From Flexivirga meconopsidis (GTDB lineage Bacteria > Actinomycetota > Actinomycetes > Actinomycetales > Dermatophilaceae): a stretch of 64,000 bases of DNA. Location: assembly GCF_026162425.1 (NCBI RefSeq), contig NZ_JAOBQJ010000001.1, positions 930,001 through 994,000 on the forward strand, written 5' to 3'. Made by a program: the position numbers and the translations under genes. Shown here piece after piece: positions 39,776-48,403 of this stretch. How positions within the stretch are numbered: the stretch's first letter is position 1; each line of letters opens with the position of its first letter. The notes beneath the pieces are model-generated. The model was not told where the DNA came from. It saw only the letters and a list, made by a program, of their open reading frames with translations, and ran no database searches.

Positions 39776-40465
39776 GTGAGTGAGCTGATCGACACCACGG
39801 AGATGTACCTCCGTACCATTTTCGACCTCGAAGAAGAGGGCATCCTGCCGTTGCGCGCGCGGATCGCGGAACGACTCGGGCACTCCGGCCCGACGGTTTC
39901 GCAGACCGTCGCCCGCATGGAGCGGGACGGCCTGCTGACCCTCGCCGGTGACCGGCACCTCGAGCTGACGTCGGAAGGTCGAACGCTCGCGATTCGAGTG
40001 ATGCGCAAGCACCGCCTCGCCGAGCGCTTGCTCGTCGACGTCCTCGGCGTCGACCTTGAATATGCCCACGACGAGGCGTGCCGCTGGGAGCACGTGATGA
40101 GTGAGCGCGTCGAGCGCCGGATCCTGGCCTTGCTCAACGAGCACCACCTGTCGCCATACGGCAACCCGATCCCCGGCCTTGAGGAGCTCGGGGAGCGCGA
40201 GACGGTCGAGAAGTTCCGGGACGGGGTGCGTCCGCTGACCGAAGTCATCACCGCCGCATCCGCGAACTTCGTGGTACGTCGCATCGGCGAGCCCGCGCAG
40301 GCCGACCAGGATGCGATCAGCGTGCTCACCGCCGGTGGCATCGCGCCTGGTGCCGCCGTGCACGCGCAGGTCGACGGTGACCGGGTGCTGGTGCAGGCGG
40401 GCTCGGTCGAAGCCGTTTCGTTACCCCGCGACGTCGCGTCGCACGTCTTCGTCGACGCAGGCTGA
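39776..40465 (+). CDS. dtxR: DtxR/IdeR-type iron-dependent regulator
   Basis: A 229-residue DtxR from GTG. The HTH is RIAERLGHSGPTVSQTVARMERDGLL. All metal ligands known for DtxR align at the same residue numbers: site 1 His79, Glu83 and His98, site 2 Met10, Cys102, Glu105 and His106. A C-terminal SH3-like domain follows (PAQADQDAISVLTAGGIAPGA). It represses iron uptake and siderophore genes when Fe2+ is plentiful. A weak ACCCCG/CGGGGT stem follows the stop at 40468-40499. Whether it controls the biosynthetic cluster to the right is unknown; I saw no clear iron box there. Confidence 0.96.
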   Translation: MSELIDTTEMYLRTIFDLEEEGILPLRARIAERLGHSGPTVSQTVARMERDGLLTLAGDRHLELTSEGRTLAIRVMRKHRLAERLLVDVLGVDLEYAHDEACRWEHVMSERVERRILALLNEHHLSPYGNPIPGLEELGERETVEKFRDGVRPLTEVITAASANFVVRRIGEPAQADQDAISVLTAGGIAPGAAVHAQVDGDRVLVQAGSVEAVSLPRDVASHVFVDAG

Positions 40466-40600
40466 AAACCCCGTCGTTGCAACGGTTCCGGGCCGGGGTG
40501 ACAAAGCGCGCACACAGACTCGCCCGCAGGTCGTGACCTCACTGTGACTTTCGAATGCCAGCCGTGTACCTTTTTGTCCGGCCCTCCGACCGGAGGTCCC

Positions 40601-40785
40601 CCGGATGGCAACGCCGAGTCCTGCCAGCCAGCCGGGAGTGCTGATTACCGCCGGCAGGAGCGGGGGAACCACCACCGGGCGGCGAAAGCCGTCCTTGGGG
40701 CCAAGTAGCGTCGCAACATCACGGGGATTGTTGCGCCGAGACCGGGTATCTCCACCCGAGCCCGACAGCTCACCTCGTAGGCGCA
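40601..40785 (+). promoter_or_regulatory. c-di-AMP riboswitch (ydaO/yuaA class)
   Basis: Several conserved ydaO blocks appear in order: ACGCCGAGTCCTGCC at the 5' side, GAGCGGGGGAACCA, and the 3' signature CCCGACAGCTCACCTCGTAGGCG. Spacing and order agree with the c-di-AMP aptamer as I know it from Bacillus and actinobacteria. It ends about 14 bp before the start of an exported NlpC/P60 protein, the classical actinobacterial target class. High c-di-AMP is expected to turn expression off. Boundaries are approximate. Confidence 0.92.
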
Positions 40786-40798
40786 GGAGAGGTACTTC

Positions 40799-41716
40799 GT
40801 GTCCGTTATTGCCCCCCGCGGTCGCCACCGCGCCCCGAGCAAGCTTTCGACCACCTTCAATTCGACCGCGCGGGTGTCCGCGGCTGTGGCCGTGACCGGT
40901 GGCCTCGTCGCCTCCATCGCCGCCCCGCAGGCCGCCGACGCGGCGACCGGTGTCGCCTCGTTCTCCGGCTCCGGGCACGCTGCGACGACCGCCACCCCGG
41001 TCGAGGCCGTGCAGGCCAAGCAGCTGCTCGCCACCGTTGACGCCAAGCCGCAGCTGGCCACCTCGGCAGAGGCCAAGCAGCTGGTGGTCAAGCCGAAGAA
41101 GAAGGCCGAGCCCAAGCAGGAGACTCAGCAGACCCAGCAGACTGCTGCGGCCTCCACCGAGCGCGCCAGTGCGCAGACCCAGGCCCAGACGCAGACCCAG
41201 CCGCGGGCCGAGAGCCAGACCCAGGAGCGGTCCCAGACCCAGGTGCGTCCGCGGACCTCGTCGGTGTCGCGCTCGCAGTCGCGCCCCACCCAGGCCCCGC
41301 GTAACACCGAGTACAACCCGGCGCCGAAGGCTCAGCCGAAGCCGGCACCCAAGCCGAAGCCGCAGCCGACGCTGCCCGCCGCTTCCGGTGTGGTCGCCAT
41401 TGCCAAGCAGTACGTCGGCGTCCCCTACGTCTGGGGCGGCAACACCCCGGCCGGCTTCGACTGCTCGGGCTTCAGCTCGTACGTCTTCGCGCAGGCCGGC
41501 AAGTCGATCCCGCGGACCGCGACGGCGCAGATGTTCGCTGCGACCAAGGTGTCGAGCCCGCAGCCGGGTGACCTCATCTTCTACGGCAGCTCGTCGTACG
41601 CCTACCACGTCGGCATCTACATCGGCGGCGGCATGATGGTCGCCGCGCCGAAGCCGGGCGACGTGGTGAAGATCCAGGCCGTCTACGGCAACCCGGTTGC
41701 CTACGGCCGGTTCTGA
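40799..41716 (+). CDS. Secreted NlpC/P60 peptidoglycan hydrolase
   Basis: A 305-residue exported protein from GTG: signal sequence to about residue 48 (SAAVAVTGGLVASIAAPQAADA), then a long Gln/Thr/Lys/Pro-rich linker (about 100-190), then an NlpC/P60 endopeptidase domain with Cys222 (GFDCSGFSSYVF) and His270 (YHVGIYIGGG). The third polar residue usually found near MIHAP is Ala here (MMVAAPKPGD). It should cleave stem peptides in the cell wall. Expression is under the c-di-AMP riboswitch just upstream, linking turgor/K+ state to wall remodelling. Confidence 0.94.
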   Translation: MSVIAPRGRHRAPSKLSTTFNSTARVSAAVAVTGGLVASIAAPQAADAATGVASFSGSGHAATTATPVEAVQAKQLLATVDAKPQLATSAEAKQLVVKPKKKAEPKQETQQTQQTAAASTERASAQTQAQTQTQPRAESQTQERSQTQVRPRTSSVSRSQSRPTQAPRNTEYNPAPKAQPKPAPKPKPQPTLPAASGVVAIAKQYVGVPYVWGGNTPAGFDCSGFSSYVFAQAGKSIPRTATAQMFAATKVSSPQPGDLIFYGSSSYAYHVGIYIGGGMMVAAPKPGDVVKIQAVYGNPVAYGRF

Positions 41717-41730
41717 GCCGAACACCGATC

Positions 41731-41775
41731 AGACGACGAACGCCGCGCCCGCTACGGGCGCGGCGTTCGCCGTCT
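41731..41775 (+). terminator. Terminator after the NlpC/P60 gene
   Basis: CGAACGCCGCGCCCG and CGGGCGCGGCGTTCG form a 15-bp perfect stem around CTA; after one mismatch AGACG/CGTCT adds five more pairs. It begins 15 bp after the stop codon. Confidence 0.9.
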
Positions 41776-41871
41776 GACGGGACCGGGGTCGGCGCCTGCG
41801 GTGCGTCCGCGGCCGGACACCCGCATAGACTGCGCGGGACTCCCGCCATACATCTGCGAAAGGCACCCCCC

Positions 41872-42306
41872 GTGACGCTGTCCGAATCCCTGCTCGCCGC
41901 CGACACCCGACCCGCCGTCGTGGCCGACCTGGTCGGTGTCATCGATGCCGAGGTCAAGGGCAAGAAGGGACTGGGCGGAGTAGCGATCAAGGGTGGATAT
42001 GCCGCGATTCGCAAGGTGAGCCCGACCATCGCCACCACCGCGACCGACCGGATGCTGCCGGACTTCGCGGCGGCGCTGCAGCCGTTCTGGGCCGACTTCG
42101 GCGGCGCCGGTGACTTCGGCAGCTACCTGTCCGGCCGCGGCGACGAGGTTGCGGATGCGCTGCTGCAGGTGACCGACCGGCGGGCCGCCGCGACGGACCG
42201 GGAGCCGCTCAAGCGCGCGTACAACGGGCTGCGGGGCAAGGCCAAGGACAACGTGAAGGCGGCGCTGCCGCGGCTTGGTGCCGTCGTGCAGCAGCACGCG
42301 GGTTAA
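41872..42306 (+). CDS. Conserved actinobacterial protein (DUF6918-like)
   Basis: A 144-residue soluble, helical protein from GTG: LSESLLAADTRPAVVADLV, VDAEV-like (IDAEVKGKKGLGG), GYAAIRKVSPTIATTATDRMLPDFAAALQPFWADF. I recall such proteins as a conserved unknown family of actinobacteria, probably DUF6918; no function is known to me. It is monocistronic between a terminator and a convergent membrane-protein gene. Confidence 0.75.
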   Translation: MTLSESLLAADTRPAVVADLVGVIDAEVKGKKGLGGVAIKGGYAAIRKVSPTIATTATDRMLPDFAAALQPFWADFGGAGDFGSYLSGRGDEVADALLQVTDRRAAATDREPLKRAYNGLRGKAKDNVKAALPRLGAVVQQHAG

Positions 42307-42327
42307 GGGCGCCCCCCGACATACGGC

Positions 42328-42945
42328 TCAGCCGTTGCCGTTGCCGTTGCCCGGCTTGACGGTCACCGTCTCCGTGCGGGTGATGGTCTTCGGCGGTGCG
42401 GTCTCGGTTTTGGTCGTCGTCGCCGTCGCCGTCCTGGTCTCGGTTGCGGTCGCGGTTTCCTTCGAGGTCTCCTTCACGGTGGTGGTCTTGGTCTGGGTGA
42501 CCGTCCGCTCGCCGCCGCCGGCATTCTTGGTGACGGTGACCGGCGGTGCCTGCACGGTGACCGTCTTGGTCCCGCCTTCACCGGTGACCGTCTGTGTCGA
42601 TGTGCTCGGTGCCTGAGTGACCGTGCTCGCCGTACCGCTCTGCGTATAGGTATAGACCGACTGCTGCTGCTGGGATGAGGAGTTGTCGCCCCGGTCGGCC
42701 ACCACGTAGATGCCGATCGCGCACAGCGCCGCGACGCCGGCACCGATCAACAGACCGGGGATCAGGCCGCCGTAGCCGCCACCTCCGCCGTCCCCGCCGC
42801 CGTCGTCGTAATAGGCGTAACCGTCATCCGGCGGGCCCGGCGGCTCCTCATCCCAGGACGAGAGGAAATCGTCGTTGGCTGCCCGCTGCGCCTCCGGATC
42901 GCTGCGGTCACGGCCGGTCGGCACGTCGTACCAGTTGTTCGACAT
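42328..42945 (-). CDS. Single-pass membrane protein with Thr/Val-rich extracellular repeats
   Basis: A 205-residue protein: acidic cytoplasmic N-terminus ending in a Gly/Asp run, one helix at about 62-84 (LIPGLLIGAGVAALCAIGIYVV), then about 120 residues of low-complexity Thr/Val/Glu sequence (TVTQAPSTSTQTVTGEGG, TKTTTVKETSKETATATETR) ending in NGNGNG. Likely a wall-spanning stalk. I chose the ATG at 42945 (MSNNWYDVPTG); an ATG three codons earlier is also possible. Function unknown. Confidence 0.7.
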   Translation of the reverse strand: MSNNWYDVPTGRDRSDPEAQRAANDDFLSSWDEEPPGPPDDGYAYYDDGGGDGGGGGYGGLIPGLLIGAGVAALCAIGIYVVADRGDNSSSQQQQSVYTYTQSGTASTVTQAPSTSTQTVTGEGGTKTVTVQAPPVTVTKNAGGGERTVTQTKTTTVKETSKETATATETRTATATTTKTETAPPKTITRTETVTVKPGNGNGNG

Positions 42946-43034
42946 GCCCGCCATGCTACGAGCGAAAGGTGTCGACCGCGCAGTCCCGTCCCGTCGCGCC
43001 GCATGCGGCGTCATACGACCTAGGCTGCGGTTGT

Positions 43035-43526
43035 ATGACGACCGACCCCCACCTGCCCCGGTTTCTCGGCGGACTGACCACGATCAAGCCGGTGGCGTTC
43101 GCGGTCCGCAAGCTGGTGCCGGTCGACAAGGCGGTGACGCGCTGGTCCGGCGGCCGCGTGCATGTGGTGCCGACCGCGCTGCTGCCGCAGCTGACCCTGA
43201 CCACCACCGGACGCCGCACCGGCCGGCCACGTGCGGTGCCGCTGCTTTACGTGCGCGACGGCGGTGGCTATGTGGTGGTCGGCTCGAACTTCGGGCAGGC
43301 CAACCACCCCGCGTGGGTGCTCAACCTGCGGCACGACCCGCACGCCGAGATCCAGCTCGGCACGGCGGGCCTCCCGGTCCGCGCGGTCCCGCTCGATGAT
43401 GCCGAGCGGGACCGTGTCTGGCCACAGCTGGTGCGGGTGTGGCCGGGGTATGACAGCTACGTGCGCTGGGCCGGGGACCGTCGGATCAGGCTGTTTCGCT
43501 TGGTGCCGGAGGAGGCGGGTGGCTGA
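43035..43526 (+). CDS. Nitroreductase/deazaflavin (F420)-dependent oxidoreductase family protein
   Basis: A 163-residue split-barrel protein of the DDN family: LTLTTTGRRTGRPRAVPLLYVRDGGGYVVVGSNFGQANHPAWVLNLRHDPHAEIQLG is the diagnostic stretch. Family members bind F420 (e.g. mycobacterial Ddn) or other flavin/heme-like cofactors. The start codon lies inside a GTATGAC heptamer, and an inverted copy is 16 bp upstream. It converges with the acyl-CoA carboxylase gene. Confidence 0.88.
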   Translation: MTTDPHLPRFLGGLTTIKPVAFAVRKLVPVDKAVTRWSGGRVHVVPTALLPQLTLTTTGRRTGRPRAVPLLYVRDGGGYVVVGSNFGQANHPAWVLNLRHDPHAEIQLGTAGLPVRAVPLDDAERDRVWPQLVRVWPGYDSYVRWAGDRRIRLFRLVPEEAGG

Positions 43527-43542
43527 GAACTTCGTGGGGCGC

Positions 43543-45165
43543 CTATGCGGGCTGATTGCCGTGCCGGCGCTCGGGTAGCCGGACCCGCTTGCGGGTGAGC
43601 GTCGCAATCGCGTCCGCCAGCACCGTCCGGGTCAGCGCCGGGTCGATCACGTCGTCGACCAGGCCACGTTCGGCCGCGTAGTAGGGGTGCATGAGCTCGT
43701 CGCGGTAGCGGGCGATGCATTCGCGCCTGGCCAGTTCTGGGTCCGGCGCCGAGGCGATCTCCCGGCGGAAGATGATGTTGGCAGCGCCCTCGGCGCCCAT
43801 TACCGCGATCTCGTTGGTCGGCCAGGCGAAGGACAAGTCGCAGCCGATGGAGCGTGAGTCCATCACGATGTATGCGCCGCCATACGCCTTGCGCAGAACC
43901 ACCTGGATGCGCGGCACGGTCGCATTGCAGTAGGCGTAGAGCAACTTGGCGCCGTGTCGGATGATGCCGCGCCGCTCCTGGTCGACCCCGGGCAGGAAAC
44001 CGGGAACGTCGACCAGGGTCACCAGGGTGATGCCGAATGTGTCGCACATCGTGACGAAACGGGCTGCCTTCTCCGACGCCGCGATGTCGAGTGCGCCGGC
44101 GAGCACGGTCGGTTGATTGCCGACGATGCCGACGACCTCGCCGCCGATCCGGGCGAGCACGCACACGACGTTGCGCGCCCAGCGTTCGTGGACCTCGATC
44201 CATTGCCCGTCGTCGACGAGCTCGTTGATCACCGCCCGCATGTCGTAGGGCATCTTCGGATCGGCCGGCACCATCGTGCAGAGTGTGTCGACGCGACGGT
44301 CGGTCGGGTCGTCGACGACCTGGTCGGCCGGAGGATGATCGTGGTTGTTCTGCGGGAGCAGCGAGAGGAGGAAGCGCACGTCGTCGAAGCAGTCGGCCTC
44401 GTTGTCATGGGCGAAGTGAGCAACCCCTGAAATCTCGGAATGCACTGCGGCGCCGCCCAATTCGTCCATGCCGACCGACTCTCCGGTGACTGCGGCCACC
44501 ACGTCTGGTCCGGTCACAAACATCTGCGCGATGCCCTCGACGGCGAAGACGAAATCGGTCAGCGCCGGGGAGTATGCCGCGCCGCCAGCGCATGGGCCGA
44601 CCATCACACTGATCTGGGGTATGACGCCGGAGGCAGTGACGTGGCGACGGAAGATTTCGCCGTAACCAGCGAGCGCCGTGACGCCCTCCTGGATCCGGGC
44701 CCCGGCTCCGTCGTTGACACCGACCACGGGGCATCCAGCGCTGACCGCCAGATCGAGCACCTTGCAGATCTTCTGCGCATGCGCCTCCCCGAGCGCTCCA
44801 CCGAAGATGCGGAAGTCGTGGGCGTAGGCGAACACTCGGCGACCGTGCACCAGGCCCCAGCCGGTGACCACCCCGTCGGTCGCAGGGCGCCGATGCTCCA
44901 GGCCGAAACCGGTCGCCCGGTGCCGTCGGAACCCTTCGATCTCGTGGAAGGTGCCGTCGTCGAAGAGCAGGTCGAGGCGTTCGCGGGCGGTCAGCTTGCC
45001 CTTGCGGTGCTGGCGTTCGGTGGCCTCGATGTCGCCTCCGGATCGCAGGTCGGTCTGCATCCGGTGCAGCTGCGCGGTGCGCTCCTGCAGCGTCGGCGTG
45101 GGCAACTCGGTGAGTTCGAGTCGGCGTTCGAGGTCGCCGAGGGTGCGGTCGTTGAGGTCGGTCAT
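43543..45165 (-). CDS. Acyl-CoA carboxylase beta subunit (carboxyltransferase)
   Basis: A 540-residue carboxyltransferase: RKGKLTARERLDLLFDDGTFHEI, the acyl-CoA site GVNDGAGARIQEGV, MVGPCAGGAAYSPALTDFVFAV and the biotin-side GIIRHGAKLLYAYCNATVPRIQVVLRKAYGGAYIVMDS. It transfers CO2 from biotin to acetyl- or propionyl-CoA, giving malonyl- or methylmalonyl-CoA. The start at 45165 has AGGAGC upstream; an earlier in-frame start is less likely. It follows the SARP gene by 31 bp on the same strand and no alpha subunit is near, so it may be a dedicated extender-unit supplier using the general biotin subunit. Confidence 0.94.
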   Translation of the reverse strand: MTDLNDRTLGDLERRLELTELPTPTLQERTAQLHRMQTDLRSGGDIEATERQHRKGKLTARERLDLLFDDGTFHEIEGFRRHRATGFGLEHRRPATDGVVTGWGLVHGRRVFAYAHDFRIFGGALGEAHAQKICKVLDLAVSAGCPVVGVNDGAGARIQEGVTALAGYGEIFRRHVTASGVIPQISVMVGPCAGGAAYSPALTDFVFAVEGIAQMFVTGPDVVAAVTGESVGMDELGGAAVHSEISGVAHFAHDNEADCFDDVRFLLSLLPQNNHDHPPADQVVDDPTDRRVDTLCTMVPADPKMPYDMRAVINELVDDGQWIEVHERWARNVVCVLARIGGEVVGIVGNQPTVLAGALDIAASEKAARFVTMCDTFGITLVTLVDVPGFLPGVDQERRGIIRHGAKLLYAYCNATVPRIQVVLRKAYGGAYIVMDSRSIGCDLSFAWPTNEIAVMGAEGAANIIFRREIASAPDPELARRECIARYRDELMHPYYAAERGLVDDVIDPALTRTVLADAIATLTRKRVRLPERRHGNQPA

Positions 45166-45196
45166 CGCGGGTGCTCCTGTTGCCTTGTCGTGGCTG

Positions 45197-45997
45197 TCAC
45201 GCAACGGCGCCGACAGGGGCGTCGCGGTGGAAACGTCGGGACAGCTTCGGATCGTGGCTGAGGATCGCCTGGTGCAGGTGGTTGAGTCGGTGGCTCGGGT
45301 CGACGCCGAGCTCGTTGCGCAGCCGGTTGCGGACTCGCCGGAACACGTCGAGAGCCTCCGTCTGACGCCCGTCGAGGTAGAGCGCCATCATCAGCAGCTC
45401 GTTGAGATTCTCGCGCTCGTGGTGCATCTCGACCAGGTGCGTCAGGTCGGCGATCGCCGACCGCACGTCGCCTGCCTCCAGCCGCAGCCCGGCCTGCAAT
45501 TCGAGAGCAGTGGTGCGGCGCTCGGTCAGCCGGACCCGCTCGGCGCGCAGCGCCGGAGCGTCCGATACCCCGTCGAGTGCCGATCCCTGCCAGCGGGCGA
45601 GTGCGGTGTCGATCAGGTGCGTGGCGCGCACCGGGTCGCCGCGGCCGAGCATCTCAGCCTCCCGAAGCTCGCCGACGAACGCGAAGACGTCCACCTCCTC
45701 CGGGCGAAGCGCCAATCGGTAACCTCCCTCGACCGTCTGCAGCAGCGCGTCCCCCCGCTCGGTGCCGAGGCCGGCTCGCAGCGCTCGCCGCAGCCGGGTG
45801 ATGTTGGCCTGCAGGGCGTTACGCGCGTTGCCCAACTCGGCGTCGGACCACAGTTGGTCCACCAGGTAGTCCGCGGACAGCGACCGCCCGGGCTCGAGCG
45901 CCAGCAACGCGAGCAGGGTGCGTGCCTGCCGAGAGACCAGCGGCACCCCGACACCGTCATCGCGAAGGGAAACCCACCCCAGAAGATTGATCTTCAT
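45197..45997 (-). CDS. SARP-family pathway activator
   Basis: A 266-residue SARP: N-terminal OmpR-like DNA-binding domain (VSRQARTLLALLALEPGRSLSADYLVDQLWSDAELGNARNALQANITRLRRAL) and a bacterial transcriptional activation domain (from about residue 100: EVDVFAFVGELREAEMLGRGD to LRNELGVDPSHRLNHLHQAIL). GAGGAAG precedes the ATG at 45997. SARPs are pathway activators of antibiotic clusters and bind heptamer repeats spaced by 11 bp; such repeats lie at 49671-49699. It likely switches on the surrounding cluster. Confidence 0.92.
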   Translation of the reverse strand: MKINLLGWVSLRDDGVGVPLVSRQARTLLALLALEPGRSLSADYLVDQLWSDAELGNARNALQANITRLRRALRAGLGTERGDALLQTVEGGYRLALRPEEVDVFAFVGELREAEMLGRGDPVRATHLIDTALARWQGSALDGVSDAPALRAERVRLTERRTTALELQAGLRLEAGDVRSAIADLTHLVEMHHERENLNELLMMALYLDGRQTEALDVFRRVRNRLRNELGVDPSHRLNHLHQAILSHDPKLSRRFHRDAPVGAVA

Positions 45998-46164
45998 GAC
46001 TTCCTCGACAACTTCTCTCGTGAGCGGTTCCTGATCGTCCGCTCGCTGCGATGTCACCACTATGGGTCGGCCCGGAGTCGATGCGAAGGGTTTCGGAAGG
46101 GGCACAAACTGACATGGCAGGGTGTTGCGGCCATGCGCCCCGGAGCGCCCCGGGACGCGCGAAA

Positions 46165-46201
46165 CCCCCGTCATACCGGGGGAAATGCGGTATGACGGGG
46201 G
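46165..46201 (-). terminator. Terminator after the phosphopantetheinyl transferase gene
   Basis: CCCCCGTCATACCG and CGGTATGACGGGGG form a 14-bp perfect stem with a 9-nt loop, 27 bp after the minus-strand stop at 46228. Each arm contains a copy of the GTATGAC heptamer in inverted orientation. It separates the SARP/carboxylase unit from the operon upstream. Confidence 0.8.
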
Positions 46202-46227
46202 CGTGGGTGGGCGGCCGAGGGTCTTGT

Positions 46228-47001
46228 TCAGCCGGTGCAACCGACCAACTCGGTTGCGGGGGAGGTGTCGTGCGCGCGCACTGCTGCCAGCTCCGCACCG
46301 ACCCAGTGCAGGCGCACCGAGAGCTCACTGGTGCCGCGCACCGCGATCGCACCTCTGGATCGGTCGTCGCCCGCGGCGAGCACCTCGGGCGGCAGGTCCT
46401 CGCACACCACGTGCCGGGCGTTGAATCCGTCCGGCACGGATCGCTCCGACCAGCTGAGCAGCGCTGCCGGCTCGGCAGAGGAACTCACCCGCAGATGACG
46501 CATCGGCACACCGAGACCGATCCGGGCCGCCTTGAGGATCGCCTCCTTGCGTACCCACCGCACCAGCAGCGCCTCGTGCAGGTCCGGTGCGGCAAGGTCC
46601 TCGGCGAGTTCATCGTCCCGGCAGAGCAGGCGACGCACCCGGTTGATCGTTTCCAGGTCGGCGACCTCCACGTCGACGCCGACGGCTTCTGGCCCAGGCA
46701 CGATGGCGACCGCGACCAGGTCCCCGCTGTGGGAGACCGACAGCGACCACTCGCCGGCGTGAGCGCCCGCCGCGCCGACCGGACCGTGGTCCTGGGCCTT
46801 GCATTCGGGGCACTCACGGTGCACTTCGGCGGACTGATCCATCGTCAGCCGGCGCAGTGCGTAGCGGGCGAGCGTGGCGCCGGTGGTGAACCGCTCTCGG
46901 TCGTCTTCCTGCTGATATTTGTTGCGGCGCAACAACTCTCGCGGGCTCAGGCCAGCGGGGTCAGCGCTGTCGCGCCGTGCGAGCCAGACGTGTGCTTGCA
47001 T
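46228..47001 (-). CDS. 4'-phosphopantetheinyl transferase (Sfp type)
   Basis: A 257-residue Sfp-family enzyme. The magnesium motif is GVDVE (Asp110, Glu112) and the second motif WVRKEAILKA (Trp149, Lys152, Glu153, Lys157); LSVSHSGDLVAVAI holds the conserved SHS. A CxxC with following HG (RECPECKAQDHGP) is shared with other Sfp-type enzymes. It attaches phosphopantetheine from CoA to carrier proteins, here presumably the three ACPs of the cluster. It is last in the minus-strand operon with the LysA-like, ACP and SbnB genes. Confidence 0.95.
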   Translation of the reverse strand: MQAHVWLARRDSADPAGLSPRELLRRNKYQQEDDRERFTTGATLARYALRRLTMDQSAEVHRECPECKAQDHGPVGAAGAHAGEWSLSVSHSGDLVAVAIVPGPEAVGVDVEVADLETINRVRRLLCRDDELAEDLAAPDLHEALLVRWVRKEAILKAARIGLGVPMRHLRVSSSAEPAALLSWSERSVPDGFNARHVVCEDLPPEVLAAGDDRSRGAIAVRGTSELSVRLHWVGAELAAVRAHDTSPATELVGCTG

Positions 47002-47034
47002 GATCGGCCCTCCTTCCTTCGGGTATGACGGGGG

Positions 47035-48069
47035 TCACGGCAACCGCTGCAACTCGTGGAAGAAGCCCGGCAGCTCCCGCAACGCGCCGGTGTCGCGCAG
47101 TTCGTCGTAGATGCGTTTGGCGACCGCGAGATCGAGTACGCCTAGACCGAACGGGGAGAACACCACCGTCCGGTCGAACGGCACCTGCACGCGGCCCAGC
47201 AGCACGTCGGCCAGTGTCCCGTCGAGGAAGTCGCGGTTTCCGGTGCGCTGCTCGGCCAGGTGTACCGAGGTGTCGGCCTTCAGGCAGTGCTCGACGTCGT
47301 CGACGATGTTGCACGCAGTCAGCACCACGTCGACGCCCACGTCGCGCAATGAGACATTGAGCACCAGCGGCGCGTGGTCGAAGTCGGAAGCATCGGTGAG
47401 GTAGGGCTCGGGAGCGACCGTCGTCAGCAGCACCAGGTCGCCGGATCGCACTGCAGATCCTGCAGATTCGGCAATCGAGACGGTTGTGTCGGCCAAGGTG
47501 CGCGTCAAGTGTTCGGCGAACTCCGCGGCGTGCGAGTCCGAGGCGTCATACAGCGTGACGTGACGGAAGGTCAGGCCGGCAGCGAGCAGGTAGTGCAACA
47601 CGTAGCGGGCGATGAGCCCGCCGCCGACGATCGTCAGGGTCTCGATCCGGCGGTCAGCGCCGAGCACTGTCGCGGCGAGCGCGGCCGATGCGGCCGTGCG
47701 GGTCGCGCTGATGATGGAAGACTCCACGCAAGCGAGCGGGTAGCCGGTCGCGGGGTCATTGAGGATGCTCACCGCCGAGGCACGGGGCACCCCGAGCGCG
47801 ACGTTGCCCGGCACACTGGAGATCCACTTGACGCCGTCGACCCCGATTGAGCCGCCGACCGAGGCCGGCAAGGCGATGATGCGGTTTTCGGGCCGGTCCG
47901 GGAAGCGCAGGAAGTAGGACGGTGGATTGACCGTATCGCCCTGGTGGTGAAGCAGATACGTCTTCTCGACCAAGGCGATGGTCTCGGTTTCGCGTCCGGC
48001 GAGGTAGGTCTCGACCTGTTCGCCGCCGATGACGGCAAACTCCGGCACGGGGCTGGGGGCGATGGCCAT
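47035..48069 (-). CDS. sbnB: SbnB-like dehydrogenase (ornithine cyclodeaminase/mu-crystallin family)
   Basis: A 344-residue protein with NAD fold LTIVGGGLIARYVLHYLLAAG and family blocks NPPSYFLRFPDRPENRIIALPASVGG and GVKWISSVPGNVALGVPRASAVSILNDPATGYPLACVESSIISATRTAA. The FLRFPD...RIIALPA pattern is that of SbnB, which oxidatively splits N-(1-amino-1-carboxy-2-ethyl)glutamate into 2,3-diaminopropionate (Dap) and 2-oxoglutarate. Ornithine cyclodeaminase is the alternative. Its partner SbnA is not in the window, but an SbnI-like serine kinase is 1.7 kb away, favouring the Dap role. Confidence 0.82.
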   Translation of the reverse strand: MAIAPSPVPEFAVIGGEQVETYLAGRETETIALVEKTYLLHHQGDTVNPPSYFLRFPDRPENRIIALPASVGGSIGVDGVKWISSVPGNVALGVPRASAVSILNDPATGYPLACVESSIISATRTAASAALAATVLGADRRIETLTIVGGGLIARYVLHYLLAAGLTFRHVTLYDASDSHAAEFAEHLTRTLADTTVSIAESAGSAVRSGDLVLLTTVAPEPYLTDASDFDHAPLVLNVSLRDVGVDVVLTACNIVDDVEHCLKADTSVHLAEQRTGNRDFLDGTLADVLLGRVQVPFDRTVVFSPFGLGVLDLAVAKRIYDELRDTGALRELPGFFHELQRLP

Positions 48070-48078
48070 AGCGCGGGC

Positions 48079-48354
48079 TCAGCGTCCGGTCTCGCGCTGC
48101 ACGAATGCGGTGAGTGTGCCGACAGTCGCGAAATCGCGCATCCGCAGCTCCTCGACGTCGAATTCGACGCCGAACGCATCGGACAGATGCAGCAGGAGGT
48201 CGAGCACGCCGGTGGAGTCCAGGCCGATCTCGTGAAACAGGGACGTGTCCGCGGTCGCGTCGAGGACTGGCCGGCCGCGTACCTCGGAGAGCGCGCCAAC
48301 GACGAGGCCGAACGTGTCGGTCTCAGTGCCGTAGCGGGTCGGTGCGAGTGTCAT
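48079..48354 (-). CDS. Acyl/peptidyl carrier protein
   Basis: A 91-residue carrier protein. The phosphopantetheine serine is Ser47 in HEIGLDSTGVLDLLLHL. The Thr-Gly after the serine and the acidic helix (FGVEFDVEELRMRDF) look more like stand-alone carrier proteins loaded with amino acids or unusual acyl groups than FAS AcpP. AAGGAAGC lies upstream of the ATG at 48354. It sits between the SbnB-like gene (9 bp) and the LysA-like gene (49 bp), suggesting it carries their substrate. Confidence 0.9.
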   Translation of the reverse strand: MTLAPTRYGTETDTFGLVVGALSEVRGRPVLDATADTSLFHEIGLDSTGVLDLLLHLSDAFGVEFDVEELRMRDFATVGTLTAFVQRETGR

Positions 48355-48403
48355 CACATGCTTCCTTTCTGATGAAATGTGTTGTGGGTCAACGCTTCCC
48401 GCG

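Noticed and set aside
39451..40611. 386-codon minus-strand frame opposite dtxR
   Set aside because: Lies over dtxR, which has all metal ligands in register; the antisense translation is Ser/Arg-rich and has no good ribosome site.
41080..41390. Repeat-like sequence in the NlpC/P60 gene
   Set aside because: It is codon repetition of a Gln/Thr/Pro/Lys linker, not a CRISPR array or mobile repeat.
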